Shown in pieces: positions 50,101 through 55,269 of a DNA stretch of 64,000 bases (its first letter is position 1; every line of letters starts with the position of its first letter). The translations under genes were made by a program, and so were the position numbers. The stretch covers positions 124,001 to 188,000 of the forward strand of contig DASQAT010000046.1 of the NCBI GenBank assembly GCA_035635555.1, read 5' to 3'. Origin of the DNA: Candidatus Dormiibacterota bacterium (GTDB taxonomy: Bacteria > Acidobacteriota > Polarisedimenticolia > Gp22-AA2). The notes under the pieces are model-generated. The model was not told the DNA's origin and did not search any database. It saw nothing but the letters and a program-made list of their open reading frames with translations.

Positions 50101-50389
50101 CGCACCGCTGGCGGGGTACGACGTCTTCCGAGGCGCGCGGTCGGACGACGGCTCCTCGGGGACGCCCAACCCGCCGGATACCACCCTCGCGACTCTGGCG
50201 ACGCTGCAGTGCAACATGCCGCAGGTGCTACCGATCGGCAGCAACATGTCGGTCACGAGCTCCCTGGTCCCGGCCGTGAACAACGCCATCTACTACCTGG
50301 TCGGACACAGGAACACCACGGGGTCGAAGACGGTGCTCGGCCGCGGCCTCAACAACGCGGTCGAGATCTCCCCGATCAGCTGCCCGTAG
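41108..50389 (+). CDS. Giant secreted S8 (subtilisin-like) peptidase with Cys-rich and TSP3 repeats
   Basis: 3,093 residues. Signal peptide (SLASAVLASALVFGALALVSFATWA), a pro-region (~35-320), then a subtilase domain: Asp397 (VAVTDNGIS), His452 (GSGTHGNIVAGV), Ser739 (GTSFASAEVAG). The His-Ser gap of 287 residues is large, and the oxyanion-hole motif reads APVGHEG (His601) instead of GNEG. A cysteine-rich insert (~329-377) precedes Asp397. Further on: a P-domain-like beta region, Cys-rich segments near 1040-1060 and 1830-1860, Ca-binding thrombospondin type 3-like repeats (~1975-2300: DSDGDGVGDACD, DRDGDGVQDRLDNC), and several beta-sandwich domains; it ends YYLVGHR...SPISCP. Codon use resembles its neighbours. 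ATG 41108 with AAGGAGG. Terminator at 50412. Confidence 0.9.
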   Translation: MGCSLKRRSLASAVLASALVFGALALVSFATWASRDGSVQARQQNLDPAQYGEMEFAKKVFRPPANERKPGLSPLLAIQPVLTPPHDKRKHMIDTAIGFIDPGAIADLRSKAPLLADTPGRRLGAGKRGEIAPGFDALQISEAALKSRSMDDIASDLKGMGVKVHDLMESRTLLVEIPQGAESAVGAAGFVEAAMPWFAAFRVDPRLGRMPMIQASRARSEDLDVIVVFFGGTSESEARREVEEVAGPGSAAQFAIDGLSYETSVHYSKISRLAHQKRVRYVYERSEFALMNVETPTTAMVGNIKENLPFQKPYQDVGVDGGGSGALLCTQSPTRTCATNNDCTSNTQCVAAGNPTACCTGAGTGTCTGPAPGGVCTLQRYNNDTAAVPPQIVAVTDNGISADSVQFSHTATQVGDITHSMPSAAHRKVHAIQNVQDNGTSCDGTLSGSGTHGNIVAGVIAGDGTSVGFRVTKTTVNIRPKYENLEMDGVARGARILLQDAALPLLCTTNEMIEHGGNVLPGSLLDRLNLAICPKSGGTGTCAGITGGANEVHLHVMPFGTPNFDLLLQNLSDGTYPQEAHDIDQFLVNNRDYMVFAPVGHEGTNQVQKWFSNFNGQQHNQYPDLFDGSVGDNDPNIPRPLQVSPPATAKDLISVGGHFQDVQTQFSSNLEENVLNFTSKGPATAGSLRTAPLVVGVAADVTGFFNAVNTISVAVWRSRDNDNLGPVDAILDDANFGTSFASAEVAGQAALIRDYFAQGFYPTGARVTGDRVPNVSGPLVKAAVVASANFLEFLETEYPNPNDSTLAFTRAFNFASPIGGVTVGVIGNNEQGYGRPVLTSVLPLANWPKGKGIGTPNTIEYPSAGLIVYDEIATGEQGINNTRTVIEHLFKVDSDSTRTVGSSRVVDRGQLRIALAWADPPSAAGSAGALVNDIDLEVVSPGPDGTLDTPDDVVYDGNSYMAGGVKKGQWSLARPPAATDVSDTRNPVEAVHLSADPDGDGNPSDSQLVAGTWRVRVKRGVGGATAGQITVLTGASEDTSNAQCRAAGDPAACCTGLLTGTCTGNGNGRLDPGEDTDGDGFLDAEGQPYGLVIAGPVQGIGTQTIAGTARTFPASTATLDKSLYGCADQVKATIFDPGASAGGVTAGSVFEVVNKNGVVVDTENGFGFSGAGSTFSSAPLPLREGKPAVPGNGILETNGTTSDEPYFVRVRYTDTPRDAQASARISCTPNLLAWRFLIENQDDTQQDFIGGGCDNDQFLDSGENITYSVTFLNSNRDQDFSDVSATLTAGGPGASAIRVLNSPQSIGHLPAGQISGVTFALRVDPAALGAVAVANRVVDLTVTLQSTSGQIQLPRQAYTFRHALNSDNETFHYSTDFPGGGREIRDFNRNLQIDRPDITDPFLGIVNPDEDITFSSMFIPGTAGGLVTNTLGEDLNGNGILDGGEFDVIPNGVLDKGILFSSTGPTPTAAGDKVPWSFDLNSGGWNGFRHPSSRPGPTARSLTWEYVTFGQCGFQSAIRDLVDPNLAGFQNNGAGIWHTGDGDPTTPGTGNNCDTYILAANPATPPSAEFIEDFLVSPIIAKVHQTLDGRNLPYSAEFQRLGFNLNIETFDSLTGGSFNVDNNVDDDTGACLMCQEFDLAYGGIDYQVGFFGATGDFGFDSSQKNATRTFGNTTDPNGSVAANKVDGDETGFRGFVSVPTRTSPMPSAPPDLLPYPLSTAPVIQSCLQQPCRDWDNGANGPVRNVDFTLVGYAGGFVYSVTGQGGPSGAVTPFSVNPGVRWEIGIGFYNVELEGATADYGMGIDDVVFEWDERHPVDEAQFVPPHTPACNRFLNRCTLTGVACTSNAQCTGGVNDTCQLSGSAAGGQCATLSVDRSVLYECNDSLTVTVNDPKRAGVGSVQVLAASNSDARLFSTGVVTALHPHESFTIPEVPANSGLFTGTVTVSQSLNEPGLLYVSTSDTQLIFYYLDPGCDANGNGTTGQTDFDNLDGDGVAFNADNCPFDYNPLQEDGTCTAGTNSGKPCRVAADCGTGGVCLVDGDGIGSICDNCPGNTNVDQKDSDGDGVGDACDLDDIDFDGVVNSLDNCPDVYNPLQTLAQGSTTRGAACNQNGDRDGDGVQDRLDNCVRTANTNQHDADGPDGIGDACDGDCVGAVKTTLATGSCSRSSDIICTTNSQCPVSGVCAENIKNICTSSTQQCTCIKTCSLSAVICTTDTDCHGGAGDLCGVETCERQGITNSGSCGLVNDDLDTDGVPDALDDCPTIPNPAIIPNTNRQADQDNDGVGDACDSPFMVDGDNNGIPDDALSFALLANCGRVALPNIVVEAAMVHDINGDGDAFCDSGEKCRMTIAVRNAGPFPLTDVTLFLATDDSDIQCVSKPSMVVGSLPVGVTLDTSTLPGGLGYFEYTVSASTQTTSSANPARGDFTLSLSSREARGTTRKVGISTLLDLDLPTGAVVTAQPSNRPGVPAGTLVEDFDTDFDGNGKVDLSDGRNLQLNDTFGYTVGSALGGLNSLAGIGCFGYPIPPADNECSIQSDNDMDWHIHCPVGECDAPHVVGSRTDLMRTPPDGVMAFSGRNSLHWGRHVDFSRRLSDTTSFRALAAYTTNPINLTPLPVGTDLLLSFYHIADMMDNSQSNVHTGQSQDYGDVQIRSDRNPDPTPGSGDDWGPWDKLVPFENVYDHTPYVWSQYGNVFYCNLTPTDTGSAPPAPRGVHETMCYPLGVWSHCGNAWGTGSTMSCPGPGVQGSLAPPSGALWVSSKFNLSNYLGARVQIRWIAQGWEFDNSGTSQDYQTYGCGGGSCWQDSLNEDGWWIDDIRITGVITQQVVPVGDIKAPPASTCPVTPAGKCDPTPGDKGLVVALTADDANHNGIYENGESITFSTAGTTNPGGCVDGEVQYRVLKNGALFHDYSGNPTFKDSPTGDATYQVLARCTSNPACTTLTGTSMTIRVYTGDGADIVLASTAPTNCPSTRGAFDCGVTHDRTTGITTISWASRPQPAPLAGYDVFRGARSDDGSSGTPNPPDTTLATLATLQCNMPQVLPIGSNMSVTSSLVPAVNNAIYYLVGHRNTTGSKTVLGRGLNNAVEISPISCP

Positions 50390-50411
50390 CCGGCTGAGCG
50401 ACGAGAGTATC

Positions 50412-50440
50412 GAGGGGGTCCTTCGGGACCCCCTCTTTTT
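50412..50440 (+). terminator. Intrinsic terminator after the giant protease gene
   Basis: GAGGGGGTCC-TTCG-GGACCCCCTC, a perfect 10-bp stem capped by a UUCG tetraloop and followed by TTTTT (50436-50440). The best intrinsic terminator in the window. Confidence 0.92.
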
Positions 50441-50497
50441 GTCTGCCATCGCGTGCGGATAAGATGGCCCCGAGACTCACCCGAACCCCGGTGACGG

Positions 50498-51883
50498 ATG
50501 TCGACGGACTCGGTTCCCGCATCGATGAACGCTCCAACCCCGGCGAGGCTCCGCCGCGGTCTCGGCGTCGTCACGCTCGCCGGCACGATCTTCGTGTTCG
50601 TGTCGTCGGGGCCGTTCGGCCTGGAGGCGATGGTGCGCGACGGCGGCCCCGGCGCCGCCGCCCTCATGCTCGTCGTCGGACTCCTGTTCTGGGGTCTGTC
50701 GCATGCCCTTGTGGCCACCGAGCTGTCGAGCGCCATCCCCGAGGAGGGCGGCTTCTTCCGCTGGGTGGAGATGGCGTTCGGCGGCTTCTGGGGCTTCCAG
50801 GCCGCGTTCTGGTACTGGATCAAGATGCTGGCCGACACGGCGATCTACCCGATCCAGTTCGGACAGTATCTGAAGTACTGGTGGCCGGAGCTCGGGTTCT
50901 GGGAGGAGCGCCTGGTGCGGGTGGCGCTCGTGTGGCTGTTCGTCGGCATCAACCTGCGCGGCATCAAGGCGGGCGGACGGCTGGCGGTCGGGTTCTCGCT
51001 CTTCATCATGGCCCCCTTCGCCGCGTTCGTGCTCCTCGGGGCGCCGCACTTCACACTGCACGCCCTGACACCCCTCGTGGCCCAGGGGAAGGGCACGCTC
51101 GAGGGACTCGGTCTCGCGCTGATGCTCGGGATGTGGTGCTACAACACGCTCGATTCGGTCTCGGTCGTCGCGGGGGAAGTGGAGGACCCGACGCGGACCT
51201 ACGGCCGCGCGTACCTTCTGGCGATCCCGTGCGTGTTCCTCGGATATCTGCTTCCCGTCGTGGTCGCCTCGGCGGTCGATCGCGACTACGCGTCGTGGCC
51301 GGACCACCACTTCTCGACCCTGGGCCTCCGGCTCGGGGGGGAGTGGCTCGGCGCCTGGATCGCCCTGGCGGCGCTCTTCGCCAACGTGTCGTTGTTCCAT
51401 GCCGCTCTCATGGTCAACACCCGCGTGCCGATGGTGCTGGCCGCCGAGCGCCGCTTTCCCGCGGTCTTCTCCGCCGTCGGAAGACGGCACGGCGCGCCCT
51501 GGGTGTCGCTCCTGTTCGACGGGGCGGTCTATACGGCGATCGCGCTGGTGACCGACGGATTCGTCGACATCGTCGTCTACAACCAGTGGCTGAACGTCGG
51601 AATCTACACGCTGCTCTACATGACCTTCCTGCGCCTCCGGAAGACCCGCCCCGATCTGCCGCGCCGCTTCAAGGTCCCTGGAGGATGGCCCGGCGCCCTG
51701 GCGATCTGCGCGGGACCGTTCCTAATCTGCTGGCTGGGGGTGCCGATCGGAGGGCGAAAAATGCTCTGGCTGGGGCTTCTGGGACTCGCGAGCGGTCCTC
51801 TGGCCTACTTCGCGCAGCGGGTCTGGCGGCGCCGTTTCCCGGCGCCCGCTACGTCTGCAGCCGCTCCAGGTACCAGGCCTTGA
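50498..51883 (+). CDS. APC-superfamily amino-acid permease
   Basis: 461 residues with about twelve hydrophobic segments. The first helix region reads TIFVFVSSGPFGLEAMVRDGGP, with the unwound G(P)FG motif of APC transporters; later ATELSSAIPEEGGFFRWVEMAFG, GMWCYNTLDSVSVVAGEVEDPTR and AERRFPAVFSAVGRRHGAPW. Similar in plan to the minus-strand permease at 55270-56604, though clearly diverged. Substrate not readable. Its 3' end overlaps the convergent Rieske gene by 35 bases. TAAGAT at 50460-50465 is a possible -10. Confidence 0.9.
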   Translation: MSTDSVPASMNAPTPARLRRGLGVVTLAGTIFVFVSSGPFGLEAMVRDGGPGAAALMLVVGLLFWGLSHALVATELSSAIPEEGGFFRWVEMAFGGFWGFQAAFWYWIKMLADTAIYPIQFGQYLKYWWPELGFWEERLVRVALVWLFVGINLRGIKAGGRLAVGFSLFIMAPFAAFVLLGAPHFTLHALTPLVAQGKGTLEGLGLALMLGMWCYNTLDSVSVVAGEVEDPTRTYGRAYLLAIPCVFLGYLLPVVVASAVDRDYASWPDHHFSTLGLRLGGEWLGAWIALAALFANVSLFHAALMVNTRVPMVLAAERRFPAVFSAVGRRHGAPWVSLLFDGAVYTAIALVTDGFVDIVVYNQWLNVGIYTLLYMTFLRLRKTRPDLPRRFKVPGGWPGALAICAGPFLICWLGVPIGGRKMLWLGLLGLASGPLAYFAQRVWRRRFPAPATSAAAPGTRP

Positions 51884-52958
51884 ACCTGCCGGCGTGCATC
51901 TCCTGGGGCACGTAGACCCCGTGCCGGTGCGCTCTCGAGGCGACCCCCTTCTGCACGAGCTCGCACACGTCCCAGTCCTGGCGCGCGATGCGGTCGATGA
52001 ACTCGATGGCATCCTGCGGGTCGAAGTCGTCCCGCGCCATGGTGGAGGGCTCGAACAGCCACTCCGTCACGACGAGCGTCCGGGCCGGCGCCAGCGGCCA
52101 CAGGGCGCGGTACTGCGCGTAGTCGGGGAACAGATTGAGCATCAAGGTGGGATAGATCATCTCGCCGTCGTACTTTCTCTTCTCCTCGTCGTCGAGGCCC
52201 GACAGGAACGGCCGCCGGGTCGTTCCGGTCAGCGTGAATGTGCAGGCCCCTTCCCGGAAGTAGGCGACGTCGTCAGACCCGGAAGCATCCACGACACCCC
52301 TGCGGTACAGGGGGACGAGGTCACACAGCTCGGGATGCACACCCGGGCAGTGGTAGCACTCCTGATAATTCTCGACCAGGATCTTCCAGTTGCACTCGAC
52401 CTCGTGCGCGGCGCGCGCCCCGACGCGCAGGGTCGCCAGCGGATAGCGCCGGAGGCGCTCCGGGATCGACCCCAGGTGCTCCGCCAGAGGCGTGGCCCGC
52501 TCCCCTTCGAGGTTGATGAACAGGAACCCGCCCCACGCCTCGATCGCGACCGGATGCAGGGAGAATTCTTCCTTGCGGAACCCCTCGCACTCGTGGAGAT
52601 GGGGCGTGCCGATGAGCCTCCCGTCCAGGGCGTAGGTCCACGCGTGGTATGGGCAGGTCACGGCCCCCTTGAGACGTCCCTCGTCCACATTGCACAGCCG
52701 CGCCCCGCGATGCCGGCAGACGTTGTAGAAGGCGCGCGCCCGCCCGTCCCGGTCACGCACGACGATCACGCTCTCGCGTCCGACCGGCACGGTGAAGAAG
52801 TCGCCCGGATCCTTGATCCTCTCCTCGCGCCCGGCGCACAGCCAGGAGCGGTAGAAGATCAGCTCCCGTTCGCGCTCCAGGACTTCCAGGTCGCAGTAGG
52901 CGGATCCGGGCAGCGTGGCATCGAGCCGCATCTCCCCTCGCGTCATCGTCTCGGCCAT
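51849..52958 (-). CDS. Rieske-type ring-hydroxylating oxygenase, large subunit
   Basis: 369 residues. N-terminal Rieske [2Fe-2S] domain: Cys81-x-His83 in CRHRGARLC and Cys102-x2-His105 in TCPYHAWTY. Catalytic domain with mononuclear-iron region NWKILVENYQECYHCPGVH, the usual Asn/Glu...His...His pattern, and DFDPQDAIEFIDRIARQDWD at the C-terminus. Resembles the single-component oxygenases acting on quaternary amines or aromatic acids (such as stachydrine or carnitine oxygenases) rather than multi-subunit dioxygenases; no small subunit or reductase is adjacent. SD GGGAGAG before the ATG. Confidence 0.92.
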   Translation of the reverse strand: MAETMTRGEMRLDATLPGSAYCDLEVLERERELIFYRSWLCAGREERIKDPGDFFTVPVGRESVIVVRDRDGRARAFYNVCRHRGARLCNVDEGRLKGAVTCPYHAWTYALDGRLIGTPHLHECEGFRKEEFSLHPVAIEAWGGFLFINLEGERATPLAEHLGSIPERLRRYPLATLRVGARAAHEVECNWKILVENYQECYHCPGVHPELCDLVPLYRRGVVDASGSDDVAYFREGACTFTLTGTTRRPFLSGLDDEEKRKYDGEMIYPTLMLNLFPDYAQYRALWPLAPARTLVVTEWLFEPSTMARDDFDPQDAIEFIDRIARQDWDVCELVQKGVASRAHRHGVYVPQEMHAGRFKAWYLERLQT

Positions 52959-53062
52959 CGTCGCTCTCCCTGAAACGCCTGCGGGGCCGCCGTTGCCGCG
53001 ATGATACTACAGACTCCCCGCCGTCCCTGCGGGGGGGCGCAGATGAAGGTCGGCTCCTGACG

Positions 53063-53068
53063 TATACT
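53063..53068 (+). promoter_or_regulatory. -10 box upstream of tRNA-Lys
   Basis: TATACT at 53063-53068, 12 bases before the tRNA 5' end. No TG extension and no -35. Confidence 0.5.
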
Positions 53069-53079
53069 CCACCGCGGGC

Positions 53080-53155
53080 GGGCCGTTAGCTCAGGCGGTA
53101 GAGCATCTGACTTTTAATCAGAGGGTCGCTGGTTCGAGTCCAGCACGGCTCACCA
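53080..53155 (+). tRNA. tRNA-Lys (TTT)
   Basis: Acceptor GGGCCGT / ACGGCTC with one G-U, D arm GCTC...GAGC, anticodon stem TCTGA / TCAGA around CTTTTAA (anticodon TTT), T arm GCTGG-TTCGAGT-CCAGC, encoded CCA (53153-53155). Acceptor and T arms are nearly the same as in tRNA-Val at 22078. Confidence 0.96.
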
Positions 53156-53214
53156 TCCCGCTCCCCACGCCGATGGTATCCGCATGCGACGCCCGGGTCA
53201 TGCCGGAGCGCGCC

Positions 53215-53493
53215 TCAGGGGGTCTGGTTCGGACACTGGCCGTTCTCGATACCGGGCGCGGGGCAGCCGTACCAGCATCCGATCGCGAAGGGTGCGGCAG
53301 GGAAACAGAGATTGAGGTGCGGATCGAGAGGAGTTTCAAGCTGGAGGATGGGGCCGGAGCCGTCGCACGAATAGCAGGCGATGGTGACGCTCGCGGGAGT
53401 GATGCCGCCGATGCGACGACCATTGTGATTGCAGCCCATCAGCAGACACAGCGCCATGACGAGAACGCAGCGCTGCGCGAGGTTTTCCGACAC
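53215..53493 (-). CDS. Small cysteine-rich lipoprotein of unknown function
   Basis: 92 residues. Signal VLVMALCLLMG ending in a lipobox LLMGC (lipid Cys21). The mature part has six further cysteines: Cys40, 43, 63, 73, 77, 87, in a Pro/Gly-rich sequence (CYSCDGSGP, CWYGCPAPG). GTG start with GGGAGAGG upstream. It lies on the opposite strand between tRNA-Lys and tRNA-Glu. Not the same spacing as the six-Cys peptides. No family recognised. Confidence 0.6.
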   Translation of the reverse strand: MSENLAQRCVLVMALCLLMGCNHNGRRIGGITPASVTIACYSCDGSGPILQLETPLDPHLNLCFPAAPFAIGCWYGCPAPGIENGQCPNQTP

Positions 53494-53617
53494 GCGCCTC
53501 TCCCTTCCTTCACGTCCATATACCCCCGCGCCGCACGGCTGTCAATCGACCCGAGCCGTGATGGGCGGGGATAGGAGCCGGGCGGAATCCGGCCACGCCC
53601 GGTCGCGCTGCGCCTCA

Positions 53618-53626
53618 TGCTAGGAT
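53618..53626 (+). promoter_or_regulatory. Extended -10 promoter TGCTAGGAT of tRNA-Glu
   Basis: TG 53618-53619, TAGGAT 53621-53626, 14 bases before the tRNA-Glu 5' end. No -35. Confidence 0.55.
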
Positions 53627-53639
53627 ACGCCCCCCGGTC

Positions 53640-53717
53640 GTCCCCATCGTCTAGCCTGGCCCAGGACACCGCCCTTTCAAGGCGGTAACACGGGTTCAAA
53701 TCCCGTTGGGGACGCCA
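53640..53717 (+). tRNA. tRNA-Glu (TTC)
   Basis: Acceptor GTCCCCA / TGGGGAC, anticodon stem CCGCC / GGCGG around CTTTCAA (anticodon TTC), T arm ACGGG-TTCAAAT-CCCGT, discriminator G, CCA encoded (53715-53717). Confidence 0.95.
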
Positions 53718-53785
53718 GACTTACGCGCCCTGCCCCGTTCCAGTGGCCGTTTTAGGGACCAAGCTGCGGCGCCGGAGACGAAGTA

Positions 53786-53816
53786 TTGTCCAGGCGGGTT
53801 CTCGTGGTACTAGAAT
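53786..53816 (+). promoter_or_regulatory. Candidate promoter TTGTCC-N19-TAGAAT for the six-Cys peptide
   Basis: TAGAAT (53811-53816) preceded at 19 bases by TTGTCC (53786-53791). The flank TCGTGGTA next to the -10 also occurs upstream of the paralogue (TCGTGGTAGAT, about 22318-22328). Confidence 0.4.
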
Positions 53817-53886
53817 CTCTTTGGATTCCGCAATCTCCGCCTGCAGGCAAATCTGCACCGGCGGCCACCCAGCGGGAGGAGGAACT

Positions 53887-54156
53887 ATGAAGCGCGCATT
53901 ACGATTCGCGATTCGCGTTCTTGTCCTGGCGGCCGTCATCTCCGGCATCACGATCTTCAGCAGTCTGTCGCCAAAGCCGACGATGCCCTACCTCTCTGCG
54001 CTGGCCGACCTGGGAGCAGTCCAGGCGCTGGCGGCGCAGCGTTGCGAATTCCGCGCCTGCTCGAAGGGGCCGGGTGGAGGGCCGAGCTGCAAGAGCTCCG
54101 GTTCGCCCTACAACTGCAAGAACGTCGCCGGCGGCTGCCAGCTCAGTCCCTGCTGA
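53887..54156 (+). CDS. Small exported six-cysteine peptide (paralogue of 22385-22645)
   Basis: 89 residues. Signal/anchor FAIRVLVLAAVISGITIF, spacer with PKP..PY.SAL, ALAA before the mature part, then Cys53, 58, 68, 77, 84, 89: C-x4-C-x9-C-x8-C-x6-C-x4-C. The YNC, the GG before the fifth Cys, CQ after it and the C-terminal Cys are shared with the gene at 22385. Outer spacings (x4, x6, x4) are identical; the middle loop is longer and Gly-rich. Strong SD GGGAGGAGG 5 bases before ATG. 169 bases after tRNA-Glu. No family recognised. Confidence 0.8.
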   Translation: MKRALRFAIRVLVLAAVISGITIFSSLSPKPTMPYLSALADLGAVQALAAQRCEFRACSKGPGGGPSCKSSGSPYNCKNVAGGCQLSPC

Positions 54157-54168
54157 AACCTGCGCGCG

Positions 54169-54813
54169 TCAGAGCGGGCAGTCCCCGGAGAAAGGGATCT
54201 CCTCCTGTCCATCGCTTGAATGTCCGTAGGTGGTGTCGCCGCTGGGAAGCCCGAAGGCGCGCACCAGGTAGAAATAGGCCGATCCCAGCGGAGGCAACTC
54301 CGGGTCGCTCGGACCGGTCACGTACCACCAGGCTGCCTGCGGGACGTCGTTGGCCAGGCACGACACGCGTCCCAGATCGATGATCGATCCCCCGGAGGAC
54401 AGCCCCGGAAGATCGCCGCGAATGACATCGTGAGAGACGGCACAGGTGACATGGTTCCAATTCACGCGCGGAGGCGTGTCGGCGCTGATCCAGAGATCCG
54501 TGAACGGGATGGGGCACGGGGGCTGCGACACGAGGACCGACTGCGGTGCGATGATCTGACACTCGATGCCGACGTTCGGTCCGTCCACGGCGACGTACTC
54601 GCACAGATAGGGATCCATGTTGACAGCACCGCGGTCGTCGAGCAGGTACTGAGGGTTCCCCGTGCAGGGATCCGTCAGGAAATGAGACTCCTGCAGACAG
54701 AAGGTCGGCACCCAGGGAAGCTCGACGTATCCCCGGTAGGCGGCCGAAGACACGCCTGACGTCGCGAACAGAAGCGCCAGCAGGAGGGCGAATCGGTGAA
54801 CGTGTGGAGGCAT
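54169..54813 (-). CDS. Exported cysteine-rich protein of unknown function
   Basis: 214 residues. Signal peptide FALLLALLFATSGVSSAA; the mature part has eight cysteines spread over short beta-like segments (PTFCLQESHFL, VGIECQIIAP, SQPPCPIPF, ...). The C-terminus GSAYFYLVRAFG...TTYGHSSDG...SGDCPL matches the plan of the giant protease's end (AIYYLVGHR...GRGLNN...ISCP). ATG 54813 with GGAGAG upstream is chosen for the signal peptide. A consensus-like promoter lies at 54891-54919. Extracytoplasmic; function unknown. Confidence 0.7.
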   Translation of the reverse strand: MPPHVHRFALLLALLFATSGVSSAAYRGYVELPWVPTFCLQESHFLTDPCTGNPQYLLDDRGAVNMDPYLCEYVAVDGPNVGIECQIIAPQSVLVSQPPCPIPFTDLWISADTPPRVNWNHVTCAVSHDVIRGDLPGLSSGGSIIDLGRVSCLANDVPQAAWWYVTGPSDPELPPLGSAYFYLVRAFGLPSGDTTYGHSSDGQEEIPFSGDCPL

Positions 54814-54869
54814 GGGCTTCTCTCCTTCCTCTTGGGTTCCCGCGGGTGCGGCGCCGAGCGGGGAGAGAA

Positions 54870-54898
54870 TTGACCAACGTCGTTCCATCATTTATACG
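54870..54898 (+). promoter_or_regulatory. Promoter TTGACC-N17-TATACG for the YciI-like gene
   Basis: TTGACC 54870-54875, 17 bases, TATACG 54893-54898, 61 bases before the ATG. Faces and overlaps the minus-strand promoter. Confidence 0.6.
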
Positions 54899-54919
54899 AC
54901 CAGGATGCGCTTCGGTCAA
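54891..54919 (-). promoter_or_regulatory. Promoter TTGACC-N17-TATAAA for the exported Cys-rich protein
   Basis: Minus strand: TTGACC 54919-54914, 17 bases, TATAAA 54896-54891, 78 bases before the ATG at 54813. Its -10 shares 4 bases with the opposing -10. Confidence 0.65.
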
Positions 54920-54958
54920 CCTGCCTTTTACGGGCCGATTTCGAGGAGGGAGGACCCG

Positions 54959-55252
54959 ATGTACGCGATCGCGATCGTGCGATATCGCAAGCCGCTGGAC
55001 GAGGTTCTCAAGGTCGTCGAGGCCCACCGGGACTACCTGCGGGACTTGAAGAAGAAGGGCTGGCTCCTGGCCTCGGGTCCGCTCGACCCGCGCAACGGCG
55101 GTCTGCTGCTCCTGCGTGTTCCTGACGAGCAGGCCCCTTCCCATCTCGACCGGGTGAGGGACGACGATCCCTTCGTCGCGACGGGGACGGCCCAGTACGA
55201 GATCTGGCCGTGGCTGCCGAACATCGGCCGGGAGGATCTCGATCGCCTGTGA
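54959..55252 (+). CDS. YciI-like protein
   Basis: 97 residues, one ferredoxin-like YciI/YCII domain: MYAIAIVRYRKPLDEVLKVVEAHRDYL, GWLLASGPLDP, DDPFVATGTAQYEIWPW. The His in EAHRDYL and the Asp in SGPLDP match the proposed active-site pair of the family, whose substrate is unknown. Strong SD GAGGAGGGAGG. ATG 54959; longer in-frame starts run into the divergent promoter. Confidence 0.82.
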   Translation: MYAIAIVRYRKPLDEVLKVVEAHRDYLRDLKKKGWLLASGPLDPRNGGLLLLRVPDEQAPSHLDRVRDDDPFVATGTAQYEIWPWLPNIGREDLDRL

Positions 55253-55269
55253 GTGCCGCGGTCGCAGCG

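Noticed and set aside
53173-53574. 133-codon plus-strand frame over the small lipoprotein
   Set aside because: No SD or signal; the minus-strand frame has an SD, signal peptide and lipobox.
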